Assembly: GCA_023246325.1 (NCBI GenBank)
Contig: JAHFIO010000063.1
Coordinates: 1 to 5,652, forward strand
Reading direction: 5' to 3'
DNA length: 5,652 bases
Source of the DNA: Candidatus Uhrbacteria bacterium
Lineage (GTDB): Bacteria > Patescibacteriota > Patescibacteriia > 2-12-FULL-60-25
The notes under the pieces were generated by a model, which searched no databases, was not told where the DNA came from, and saw only the letters and a list, made by a program, of their open reading frames with translations. Every line of letters begins with the position of its first letter. Positions within the stretch are counted from its first letter, which is position 1. Shown here one piece after another: positions 1 through 5,652 of this stretch. Position numbers and translations under genes: made by a program.

Positions 1-67
1 GCTCAGCTGGTAGAGCGCTTCCATGGCATGGAAGAGGTCAACGGTTCGATCCCGTTACGGTCCACCA
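1..67 (+). tRNA. tRNA-Ala (anticodon GGC), 5' end cut by window
   Basis: The first about nine bases (5' acceptor strand and positions 8-9) lie outside the window. The D-stem GCTC (1-4) pairs with GAGC (13-16). The anticodon stem CTTCC (18-22) pairs with GGAAG (30-34) around a 7-base loop with anticodon GGC at 25-27, which reads Ala codon GCC. The T-stem AACGG (40-44) pairs with CCGTT (52-56) around the TTCGATC loop. The 3' acceptor strand ACGGTCC (57-63) is followed by discriminator A64 and an encoded CCA (65-67). The T at acceptor position 70 (base 61) is what the alanine identity pair G3:U70 needs, supporting the alanine call, although G3 itself cannot be seen. Encoding CCA means no CCA-adding step is required for a first charge. 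Confidence 0.96.
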
Positions 68-74
68 TAAACAT

Positions 75-100
75 ATCCTGCATACGGCAGGATTTGTTTT
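75..100 (+). terminator. Intrinsic terminator after tRNA-Ala
   Basis: A perfect 7-bp stem, ATCCTGC (75-81) with GCAGGAT (87-93), closes a 5-base loop and is followed at once by TTGTTTT (94-100). It starts 8 bases after the tRNA CCA end. This is a standard rho-independent terminator shape, and it separates the tRNA transcript from the ychF group downstream. Confidence 0.85.
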
Positions 101-135
101 AACGGGCTTTTTCGTAAGATGAGATGTATCCCCGC

Positions 136-164
136 TTGCTACATAGGGCAATTTCGCGTACAGT
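136..164 (+). promoter_or_regulatory. Candidate sigma70-type promoter for ychF, possibly leaderless
   Basis: TTGCTA (136-141) and TACAGT (159-164) each match the -35 and -10 consensus at four of six positions, and the spacer is an ideal 17 bases. The -10 hexamer ends 7 bases before the ATG at 172, so transcription would begin at or next to the start codon, giving a leaderless mRNA. No Shine-Dalgarno sequence is seen upstream of that ATG, which fits. The matches are modest and were judged by eye. Confidence 0.4.
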
Positions 165-171
165 CTCGTAT

Positions 172-1266
172 ATGTCAGTACATATTGGTATTGTAGGTCT
201 TCCAAATGTTGGCAAATCAACACTGTTTCAGGCTATTACAAAAAAAGCAGTTGATTGTGCAAATTTTCCTTTTTGTACGATAGATCCAAATATAGGTATT
301 GTTGAAGTCCCAGATAATCGTTTAGAGCAATTATCAAAAATTTCAATTTCGAAAAAAATAATTCCAACAACCGTAGAGTTTGTTGATATCGCAGGATTAG
401 TAAAGGGTGCATCTGAAGGTCAAGGTCTTGGAAATAAGTTTTTATCACATATTCGAGAATGTGATGCAATCGCACAAGTTTTACGTGTGTTTACTGATCC
501 AGATGTGCTGCATGTAGATAATTCCATAAATCCAGAACGTGATGCTGAAACAATTGGAATTGAATTGGCTCTTGCAGATTTAGAGACCGTGTCAAAAAGA
601 GTTGATGCAGTTGCGCGGCAAATCAAATCCGGAAAAACACGTGATTTGGAAATTTTATTGATTGCTTTAGAAAAAGCGAAATCTGCATTAGAGGCAGGGA
701 ATGCACTCCGTACACTTGAGTGGACTGAGGATGAAAATATACAACTCAAACAATTGTCGCTCATGACATTAAAGCCAATGTTATACGTTGTGAATGTCAG
801 CGAAATTCAATTGCAGGATGCATCATGGAAAAATTCTTTGCGAAATCTTATGCAAGATTCTTCACTGCATTTTGTTCCTGTTTGCGTAAAAATGGAAGCA
901 GAGCTTGCTTCTATGGCACCTGAAGAAAAAAAAGAGTATTTAGAATCACTTGGACAAATACAAAGTGGATTGGATACATTGATTGTTGCTGCATATGATG
1001 TTTTAGGATTAATAACATATTTTACTACCGGTGAAATGGAGACGCGCGCATGGACCGTTACGCGTGGAGCAAAAGCCCCGCAAGCAGCGGGTGTGATCCA
1101 TACAGATTTTGAAAAAAATTTTATACGCGCAGAAATAACATCTTGGAAAGATTTTGTTGAACAGGGCGGTGAAAGTAAATGTCGAGAAAAAGGACTGACT
1201 CGTATTGAAGGAAAAGAGTATCTTATGAAAGATGGTGATACGTGTTATTTTAGAATAGGTGCATAA
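172..1266 (+). CDS. ychF: YchF/OLA1-family ribosome-binding P-loop ATPase
   Basis: Encodes 364 residues, essentially the length of E. coli YchF (363). The protein is an Obg-related P-loop NTPase that prefers ATP over GTP and binds ribosomes; it acts in the cytosol in translation and stress responses. Visible motifs: G1 GLPNVGKST (residues 9-17), the NFPFCTIDPN segment (31-40), G3 DIAGLVKGA (72-80), and NVSE (208-211) in place of the NKxD guanine-specificity motif, the known basis of ATP preference. His114 sits where the functionally important His of YchF is expected. A C-terminal TGS domain covers about 282-362 (APQAAGVIHTDFEKNFIRAE and DGD). Translation from an in-frame ATG at 124 would add 16 residues (MYPRLLHRAISRTVSY) unlike any YchF; the ATG at 172 gives the canonical N-terminus, so I chose it. 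galU follows after 17 bases. Identity is essentially certain. Confidence 0.97.
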   Translation: MSVHIGIVGLPNVGKSTLFQAITKKAVDCANFPFCTIDPNIGIVEVPDNRLEQLSKISISKKIIPTTVEFVDIAGLVKGASEGQGLGNKFLSHIRECDAIAQVLRVFTDPDVLHVDNSINPERDAETIGIELALADLETVSKRVDAVARQIKSGKTRDLEILLIALEKAKSALEAGNALRTLEWTEDENIQLKQLSLMTLKPMLYVVNVSEIQLQDASWKNSLRNLMQDSSLHFVPVCVKMEAELASMAPEEKKEYLESLGQIQSGLDTLIVAAYDVLGLITYFTTGEMETRAWTVTRGAKAPQAAGVIHTDFEKNFIRAEITSWKDFVEQGGESKCREKGLTRIEGKEYLMKDGDTCYFRIGA

Positions 1267-1270
1267 GGGC

Positions 1271-1276
1271 TATACT
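1271..1276 (+). promoter_or_regulatory. Candidate -10 element for a leaderless galU transcript
   Basis: TATACT matches the -10 consensus at five of six positions and lies in the 17-base gap between ychF and galU. It ends exactly 7 bases before the galU ATG (1284), the same spacing as the candidate element before ychF. No good -35 hexamer is seen at 16-18 bases upstream (the region is TTTTAG-like). Transcription would start at about 1283-1284 and give an mRNA beginning at the start codon. galU could equally be read through from ychF. Confidence 0.4.
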
Positions 1277-1283
1277 CCATAGT

Positions 1284-2156
1284 ATGATGAAAGTTCGTAA
1301 AGCTATTATCCCCGTTGCAGGATTCGGCACTCGTTTTCTTCCAGCAACAAAAGCAAGTCCAAAAGAGATGTTGCCTATTATTGATAAACCAACAATACAA
1401 TATGTTGTTGAAGAAGCAATCGCATCTGGTATTACAGAAATAATTCTTGTTACGAATCAAAGTAAACGTGCGGTTGAAGACCATTTTGATGATAATCCTA
1501 TATTAGAAGCCTGGTTAAAAAAACAAGGAAAAAAGGATTTACTTTCACAGGTTCATGGAATAGGATCAGATGCTAATTTTATTTATATTCGTCAACGTGG
1601 AAAATATGGAAGTGCAACTCCAGTATTAAATGCTCGAGATCTTATTGGTGATGAACCATTCGCTGTTCTGTTTGGCGATGAACTTATCCTGTCTCAAAAA
1701 CCGCGTCTGCAACAAATGATTGAGGTATATGAAAAATATGGTGATCCCGTGCTTGCAACTATTATTGCTGATGACGAAGGAACAAAAAAATATGGAATAG
1801 TGGATCCTGCCGAGGAAGTAGAAAAAGGGGTTGTGCGCGTGAAGGGACTTGTGGAAAAGCCGGGTCCCAAAAAAGCACCATCACGACTTGCTGCAATTGG
1901 GACATATGTTTTAACGCCAGATATTTTTGATTGTCTTTCAAAATTAAAACCAGGTATTGGTGGTGAAGTTATTTTGCTTGATGCTATAGCCATGCTTATG
2001 AAAAAACGTCCTGTATTTGCGAAGGCTTTAGAAGGCCGATATTTCGATACCGGATCTAAAATAGGATGGCTTGAAGCCAATTTGACCATGGCATTAGAAA
2101 GGCCGGATATGCGTCATGATGCACGTGCACTCGTGAAAAAATTGAATATGATGTAA
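1284..2156 (+). CDS. galU: UTP-glucose-1-phosphate uridylyltransferase
   Basis: Encodes 290 residues, the normal bacterial GalU length. The enzyme joins glucose-1-phosphate and UTP to make UDP-glucose and pyrophosphate, a precursor for surface polysaccharides and glycolipids; it is cytosolic. The nucleotidyltransferase signature GFGTRFLPATKASPKEM spans residues 13-29, followed by PIIDKPTIQYVVEEA. Other landmarks are the metal-site region FGDEL (130-134, Asp132), YGIVDP (170-175), the catalytic-lysine motif VEKP (190-193), GGE (226-228) and FDTGSK (254-259). The usual loop before the helix (GLGHAV in E. coli) reads KYGSATPV here, a variant in the substrate-loop region. There are two tandem ATGs (1284 and 1287); either may be used, and no Shine-Dalgarno sequence helps to decide. 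The gene lies 17 bases after ychF. Its stop is 5 bases ahead of an ATG in frame with the lipoprotein gene and 20 ahead of the start I prefer. Confidence 0.95.
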   Translation: MMKVRKAIIPVAGFGTRFLPATKASPKEMLPIIDKPTIQYVVEEAIASGITEIILVTNQSKRAVEDHFDDNPILEAWLKKQGKKDLLSQVHGIGSDANFIYIRQRGKYGSATPVLNARDLIGDEPFAVLFGDELILSQKPRLQQMIEVYEKYGDPVLATIIADDEGTKKYGIVDPAEEVEKGVVRVKGLVEKPGPKKAPSRLAAIGTYVLTPDIFDCLSKLKPGIGGEVILLDAIAMLMKKRPVFAKALEGRYFDTGSKIGWLEANLTMALERPDMRHDARALVKKLNMM

Positions 2157-2159
2157 ACT

Positions 2160-2187
2160 ATATGGGTCACACCCATATGAATTTTTT
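2160..2187 (+). terminator. Inverted repeat plus T6: possible terminator/attenuator after galU
   Basis: ATATGGGT (2160-2167) and ACCCATAT (2171-2178) form a perfect 8-bp hairpin with a 3-base CAC loop, extendable by a U-G pair. After three further bases (GAA) comes a run of six T (2182-2187). The hairpin begins 4 bases after the galU stop. It covers both possible ATGs of the next gene (2162 and 2177), so in RNA it could end some galU transcripts, hide the lipoprotein start, or both. The stem foot is AT-rich and the T-run is not directly adjacent, so termination would be leaky at best. It could also be a protein-binding palindrome. Confidence 0.4.
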
Positions 2188-3589
2188 AAAACGATTTTTT
2201 TCTTCACTTCTCCTCCTTTCTTTTATTGGGGCAGGATGTACACAAGCTCCTGATGCAGCGATAGTTGCTGCTTCTAAACCAAAGACACTTGTTATTTGGG
2301 GCGTAGTTGATGATTTGACTCCATATGATGAAATTTTTAATTCATATCGCAAGATAGCTCCAAATATTAGTATAGAATATAGACGTTTTAGATTAGAGGA
2401 TTATGAATCTGCTTTATTAAATGCATTAGCTGAAGATCGTGGGCCTGATATTTTTATGATGCATAATACATGGGTAGGAAAATATATGCCAAAAATTCTT
2501 CCTATGCCTTTGAGTATAAAAGTTGCAACTAAAACTATTCAAGGTACATTGAAAAAAGAAACGGTATGGCAATTAAATCCAGAAAAATTAGTAAGTCTTC
2601 GACAATTTAAGGAAGAATATTTGGATGCAGTGTCGAAAGATATGATTCGAAATACGAATATATCAACCGACCCAGATAAAAAAGATTTTCAAGATCGAAT
2701 TATGGGCATGCCTTTATCTGTGGATACATTGGCTTTATATGTGAATAAAGATCTATTAAATGCGGCAGGAATAGCAAATATTCCACAAACATGGGATATA
2801 TTTCAAGAGGCCGTTAAACGATTGGTAAAATTAGATGATACAAGCGCTATTATTCAAGCGGGTGTTGCAATGGGAACTGGTGTCAATATTAATAGGTCTG
2901 CCGATATTTTACAGGCGATTATGATGCAAAATGGGGCAGAAATGTCTAAAGCGAATGGGAGTCCTACCTTTGCAGTTCTTCCAGAAAAATTAAGTGGAGA
3001 GCGTGACCTGCCGCCTGGCAATCAAGCTATTTCTTTTTATACTGATTTTGCAAATCCAGCAAAAGATAATTATTCATGGAATAAAAAAATGCCTAATTCT
3101 TTAGAAGCATTTACATCAGGAAAAGTGGCTTTTATGTTAGGGTATAGCTATGATTTACCTACCATTAAAGCTCGTGCGCCAAAATTAAATTTAGCAATTT
3201 CAAAATTTCCACAAATCGCGGGTAATCCAGAGGCGAATATTGCAAATTATTGGGCATGGACTGTATCGAAAAAAACAAAGTCTTCAGATATAGCATGGCA
3301 TTTTGTAAATTATATGCATAAGCCAGAACAAGCGAAGTTATATTTAAAAGCGGTTAAACGTCCTGCCGCTTTACGCGCATTATTACCCGCTCAATTGGAT
3401 GATGAGGATATAGGGGTATTTGCTGCACAGGTTTTAAATGCACAGTCTTGGTATAGGGGGAATGATGCAAAAGCAACTGAAGATGCATTTATCAAATTAA
3501 TCGATACATCAATAGGCGTTGAACCAGAAGTGATATCTAAAAATATTCACGACGCGCAAAATATCGTGAGCCAAACATATGCATATTAA
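2177..3589 (+). CDS. Extracellular solute-binding lipoprotein, ABC family 1-like
   Basis: From the ATG at 2177 this is 470 residues. An upstream in-frame ATG at 2162 would add MGHTH; I prefer 2177 because it gives a compact lipoprotein signal, MNFLKRFF, a Leu-rich core, then GAGC with the lipidated Cys at residue 21. The mature protein has the layout of family 1 (maltose/sugar-type) periplasmic binding proteins. It starts with a first strand KTLVIWGVVD, then PDIFMMHNTW (about 90-99), then the diagnostic GMPLSVDTLALYVNKDLLNA (about 177-196) followed by GI..IPQTWDIF. Later come the EAFTSGKVAFMLG segment (about 310-322) and YWAWTVSKKTKSSDIAWHFV (about 358-377). These proteins capture a ligand outside the membrane and normally deliver it to an ABC permease; no permease or ATPase is present here. 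The ligand cannot be read from sequence. The 3' end overlaps the next gene by 11 bases, suggesting coupled translation with a pilin-like protein. Confidence 0.85.
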   Translation: MNFLKRFFSSLLLLSFIGAGCTQAPDAAIVAASKPKTLVIWGVVDDLTPYDEIFNSYRKIAPNISIEYRRFRLEDYESALLNALAEDRGPDIFMMHNTWVGKYMPKILPMPLSIKVATKTIQGTLKKETVWQLNPEKLVSLRQFKEEYLDAVSKDMIRNTNISTDPDKKDFQDRIMGMPLSVDTLALYVNKDLLNAAGIANIPQTWDIFQEAVKRLVKLDDTSAIIQAGVAMGTGVNINRSADILQAIMMQNGAEMSKANGSPTFAVLPEKLSGERDLPPGNQAISFYTDFANPAKDNYSWNKKMPNSLEAFTSGKVAFMLGYSYDLPTIKARAPKLNLAISKFPQIAGNPEANIANYWAWTVSKKTKSSDIAWHFVNYMHKPEQAKLYLKAVKRPAALRALLPAQLDDEDIGVFAAQVLNAQSWYRGNDAKATEDAFIKLIDTSIGVEPEVISKNIHDAQNIVSQTYAY

Positions 3590-5036
3590 TTTTAATGTTT
3601 TGTTGAAAAAAATAGCCTATATTTTATGTAGTTTTATATTATATAATGCGTATTATGCGTATGCTGTACATGCGGAGACTATTTGTACTGGTAAGTATCC
3701 AACTACAGGATATGCCATCATGATAGATGGTGTAGCGTATAAAGAATGTTATGCTGGGTATGAATTTCTAGGTACGGCAAAAACTACGTGTAGCGCCTGT
3801 ACTAAAATAGATTTAAATAATTGTTCTAATAAGGCATGTCAAGATCCAAAATACTGCGATGATGCTACAAAAAAATGTGTAGATCCAAAGGCTAAATGTC
3901 GTAATGATGACGATTGTGGCGCTGGGATGGAATGCACAACAACATCAAAATGTATAAAAATAAATCCTGCTGGTAAATGCGGCCCAATTACTGGGGATCA
4001 TTGTAATCCAGGATATATATGTCAAATTCAATCTGGGACCGGATATTCTAATTGTGTAAAGTTGAGCCCTACCAGAGCATGTACGTATTCTCAAAGCACT
4101 ACTGTAGGAGCGCAGCAGGTGACAACTTTTGGCGGAGAGGGAAGTTGCGATGCTGGTTATTATTGTTCTAATGCAGGCAAATGCACAGCCGGCTCGAAAT
4201 TAGGTGCGTCATGTAAATCAAGCGGAGAATGTGGAAATGGAAGAGATTGTGTAGCGAATAAATGCGTTGATTGTGATGGGAGTGCATGTTTAAACTTAAG
4301 TAAAGTAGATAATCGTTGCAAAAAAGATGAAGATTGTGTTGCGCTAAGTATTTGTAAAAGCGCGCCAATAGGATGTTATTGCGCGGCTGATAGCATGTGT
4401 TATCAGAAAGATAAGGCTGCAAATGATGCGGCTATTGCTGATATACAAAGTCAAATAGACGCAAAACGAGCCGAAATTGCTAGAATTGATGCCACTATAG
4501 CAGCAACTCCAGATATTTCACCAGATGGATTGGCTGTATTAAATTCTAGAAAAGAAGCACTCAATGAAGAATTTCTTGCGCTAACTTTTAAATTAACTGC
4601 ATTGCAGGGACAGGGAAATCCTGCGGGTGATGGTACTTCTGGAGTTGGAGGTGCACCAAAATCTGCATTAGCACCTGGTAAGGGTCAAGCTCCTGCTGGC
4701 GGACAGGGAATGGGAAGCGCCGGTGCTGTAGACACATCATTTCATTTAACAATAGCGCCAGGCCATACAACGTGTCTCGCTCAGGGCGATTGTACTTTAG
4801 ATGATCTTGTAAACACCGCAGCAGATTTTGCTAATTTGCTTACTCGATTGGCAGGCGCTTTATTTTTCCTCGCTTTTATTTACGGTGGATTTTTATATCT
4901 CACATCATTTGGTGATCAGTCAAAAGTCTCCGAAGGAAAAAAGGCAATCACCACCGCATGTATTGGAATTGTTATTGTGATGTGCGCATGGGTTATTGTA
5001 CAATTTGTTAAATCAACTTTAGGCGCACAATTATGA
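3579..5036 (+). CDS. Secreted cysteine-rich protein with C-terminal T4SS-pilin-like module
   Basis: Encodes 485 residues. (1) A signal peptide covers about 1-32, with a likely signal peptidase I cut after VHA. (2) Residues 36-274 hold 32 cysteines in repeated units of the form C-x(4-7)-C-x5-C-x(4-10)-C, for example C107/C113/C119/C125 and C212/C218/C224/C229. The spacing recalls small disulfide-knot or EGF/Dickkopf-like folds, but I cannot assign a family. (3) Residues 280-345 form a predicted helical coiled-coil hairpin, broken at ATPDISPDG. (4) Residues 346-387 are a Gly/Ala/Pro linker. (5) Residues 388-485 carry two membrane helices (about 424-444 and 457-477) around YGGFLYLTSFGDQSKVSEGKK, typical of the VirB2/TrbC-like T4SS pilin family seen in Patescibacteria. 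The likely role is a membrane-anchored surface or pilus-associated protein displaying a disulfide-rich ectodomain. It overlaps the lipoprotein gene by 11 bases, and its TGA stop overlaps the next ATG (ATGA). The pilin assignment is good; function is unknown. Confidence 0.8.
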   Translation: MHINFNVLLKKIAYILCSFILYNAYYAYAVHAETICTGKYPTTGYAIMIDGVAYKECYAGYEFLGTAKTTCSACTKIDLNNCSNKACQDPKYCDDATKKCVDPKAKCRNDDDCGAGMECTTTSKCIKINPAGKCGPITGDHCNPGYICQIQSGTGYSNCVKLSPTRACTYSQSTTVGAQQVTTFGGEGSCDAGYYCSNAGKCTAGSKLGASCKSSGECGNGRDCVANKCVDCDGSACLNLSKVDNRCKKDEDCVALSICKSAPIGCYCAADSMCYQKDKAANDAAIADIQSQIDAKRAEIARIDATIAATPDISPDGLAVLNSRKEALNEEFLALTFKLTALQGQGNPAGDGTSGVGGAPKSALAPGKGQAPAGGQGMGSAGAVDTSFHLTIAPGHTTCLAQGDCTLDDLVNTAADFANLLTRLAGALFFLAFIYGGFLYLTSFGDQSKVSEGKKAITTACIGIVIVMCAWVIVQFVKSTLGAQL

Positions 5037-5652
5037 AAAAAATTATATTTACTATTTTTATATTTTTACCTTTTTTATTGCCTAGTATTGCAAAAGCTGG
5101 TTATGTTGATGATGCGCTTACTATTCAGAAATATACAAGTGGTGCTTTTCTAATAGAAGCTCTTGATCCAGGGGTTGGCTTAGCAGTAAAGGCAACTTGG
5201 TGTGCTACAACTAAAGCAACTATAGCATCTGAAAGCGCAGCTCTCAGTTCTGTTCAAAGTGGATATGATTACTGTAAAACACAAACAAAAATATGCGCGG
5301 GAGGATATTGTTTGGATAAAGGTGATATAGTACCAGGTTGTGGATCATTAATTGCTGGATATGAATTATTAAAAAACAAAATTTTATTAGATAATAAAGT
5401 CAGAAATGCTGTTGGCTGCGAAAATCCAGCTGGAGATGCAGGTAAGGCAACTTCAATAGAAGCAGGTACATCCAAAAAAACCGAGCCTCTTACAGCAGGA
5501 TCAGAAATTACTCTTAAAGATCCTCTCGCGGGCGCAACTATTTTAACACTCATACAAAAGCTTATTGGTGTTGTGATCCCCATGTCTGGTGCCATCGCAC
5601 TACTTGTTTTCATTTACGGTGGAGTGATGTGGATGACGGCCGGAGGTTCTAA
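5033..5652 (+). CDS. Secreted protein with T4SS-pilin-like C-terminus, 3' end cut by window
   Basis: This open frame runs to the window edge without a stop; 206 codons are visible. The start ATG shares bases with the preceding TGA stop (ATGA), a classic coupled start; only a weak AGG lies 9 bases upstream. MKKIIFTIFIFLPFLL begins a signal peptide that should be cut after AKA at residue 22. The mature part (about 23-160) has six cysteines (57, 81, 88, 93, 103, 129) and matches no family I recognise. Then comes the segment DPLAGATILTLIQKLIG (163-179), leading into a membrane helix at about 177-201 that ends in YGGVMWMTAGGS. That DPL-helix-YGGxxWMTAGG pattern is typical of VirB2/TrbC-like T4SS pilin proteins in Patescibacteria; the second helix should follow beyond the edge. 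It is a paralogue-like partner of the preceding gene by its C-terminal module, with an unrelated ectodomain. Confidence 0.8.
   Translation, partial: MKKIIFTIFIFLPFLLPSIAKAGYVDDALTIQKYTSGAFLIEALDPGVGLAVKATWCATTKATIASESAALSSVQSGYDYCKTQTKICAGGYCLDKGDIVPGCGSLIAGYELLKNKILLDNKVRNAVGCENPAGDAGKATSIEAGTSKKTEPLTAGSEITLKDPLAGATILTLIQKLIGVVIPMSGAIALLVFIYGGVMWMTAGGS

Noticed and set aside
1..67. tRNA 3' end as an integration (att) site of a mobile element
   Set aside because: It is followed by a terminator and housekeeping genes; no integrase and no repeat of the tRNA 3' end is seen in the window.
124..171. Upstream in-frame ATG that would lengthen ychF by 16 residues
   Set aside because: The added residues resemble no YchF N-terminus, the candidate promoter lies inside this stretch, and the ATG at 172 gives the family's normal length and start.
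38..764. Minus-strand open frames over the tRNA and ychF
   Set aside because: They lie opposite a certain tRNA and a certain gene, have no recognisable domains, and show low-complexity composition expected of antisense shadow frames.
3579..3680. Type IV prepilin (class III) signal at the start of the cysteine-rich protein
   Set aside because: There is no G/A-F-T-x-x-E prepilin peptidase motif; the N-terminus looks like a standard signal peptide with a VHA cut site, and the pilin-like module is the VirB2/TrbC type at the C-terminus.
5034..5036. TGA possibly recoded as glycine, as in Gracilibacteria/Absconditabacteria
   Set aside because: No TGA occurs inside any of the recognised genes, and this one coincides with the end of the membrane module and the start of a new signal peptide, so it is an ordinary stop.
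5269..5613. Minus-strand 114-residue open frame near the right edge
   Set aside because: The + strand frame here carries a signal peptide, ordered cysteines and a pilin-like membrane segment and begins with an ATGA overlap, so the minus frame is a shadow.

Overview
The window is an AT-rich, tightly packed, single-strand bacterial segment. All supported genes lie on the + strand and read with the standard code 11. The best guess for the source is a member of the Patescibacteria (Candidate Phyla Radiation). The reasons are the small-genome packing, weak or absent Shine-Dalgarno sequences, and two consecutive secreted proteins ending in the two-helix VirB2/TrbC-like 'T4SS pilin' module that is common in that group. 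This taxonomic call is an inference from protein style, not from a marker phylogeny.

Layout: the 3' part of a tRNA-Ala(GGC) with an encoded CCA end occupies bases 1-67 and is followed by a clear intrinsic terminator (75-100). A short spacer with a candidate promoter leads into ychF (172-1266), a ribosome-associated P-loop ATPase. Next come galU (UTP-glucose-1-phosphate uridylyltransferase, 1284-2156), a lipoprotein resembling ABC-transporter family 1 solute-binding proteins (about 2177-3589), a 485-residue secreted cysteine-rich protein ending in a T4SS-pilin-like membrane module (3579-5036), and a second secreted protein with the same kind of C-terminal module (5033 to the window edge, incomplete).

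The last three genes are linked by an 11-base overlap and an ATGA overlap, so they are probably translated from one message and may work together at the cell surface. No ABC permease or ATPase is present in the window. The solute-binding lipoprotein is instead coupled to pilin-like genes, which is the most interesting feature of the layout. ychF and galU are housekeeping genes upstream. Each has a TAnnnT-type -10 hexamer ending exactly 7 bases before its ATG and no Shine-Dalgarno sequence, suggesting leaderless transcripts. Between galU and the lipoprotein a perfect 8-bp inverted repeat followed by a T6 run looks like a terminator or attenuator built into the start region of the lipoprotein gene.

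There is no intergenic stretch above about 105 bases, and I see no mobile element, CRISPR array or riboswitch.
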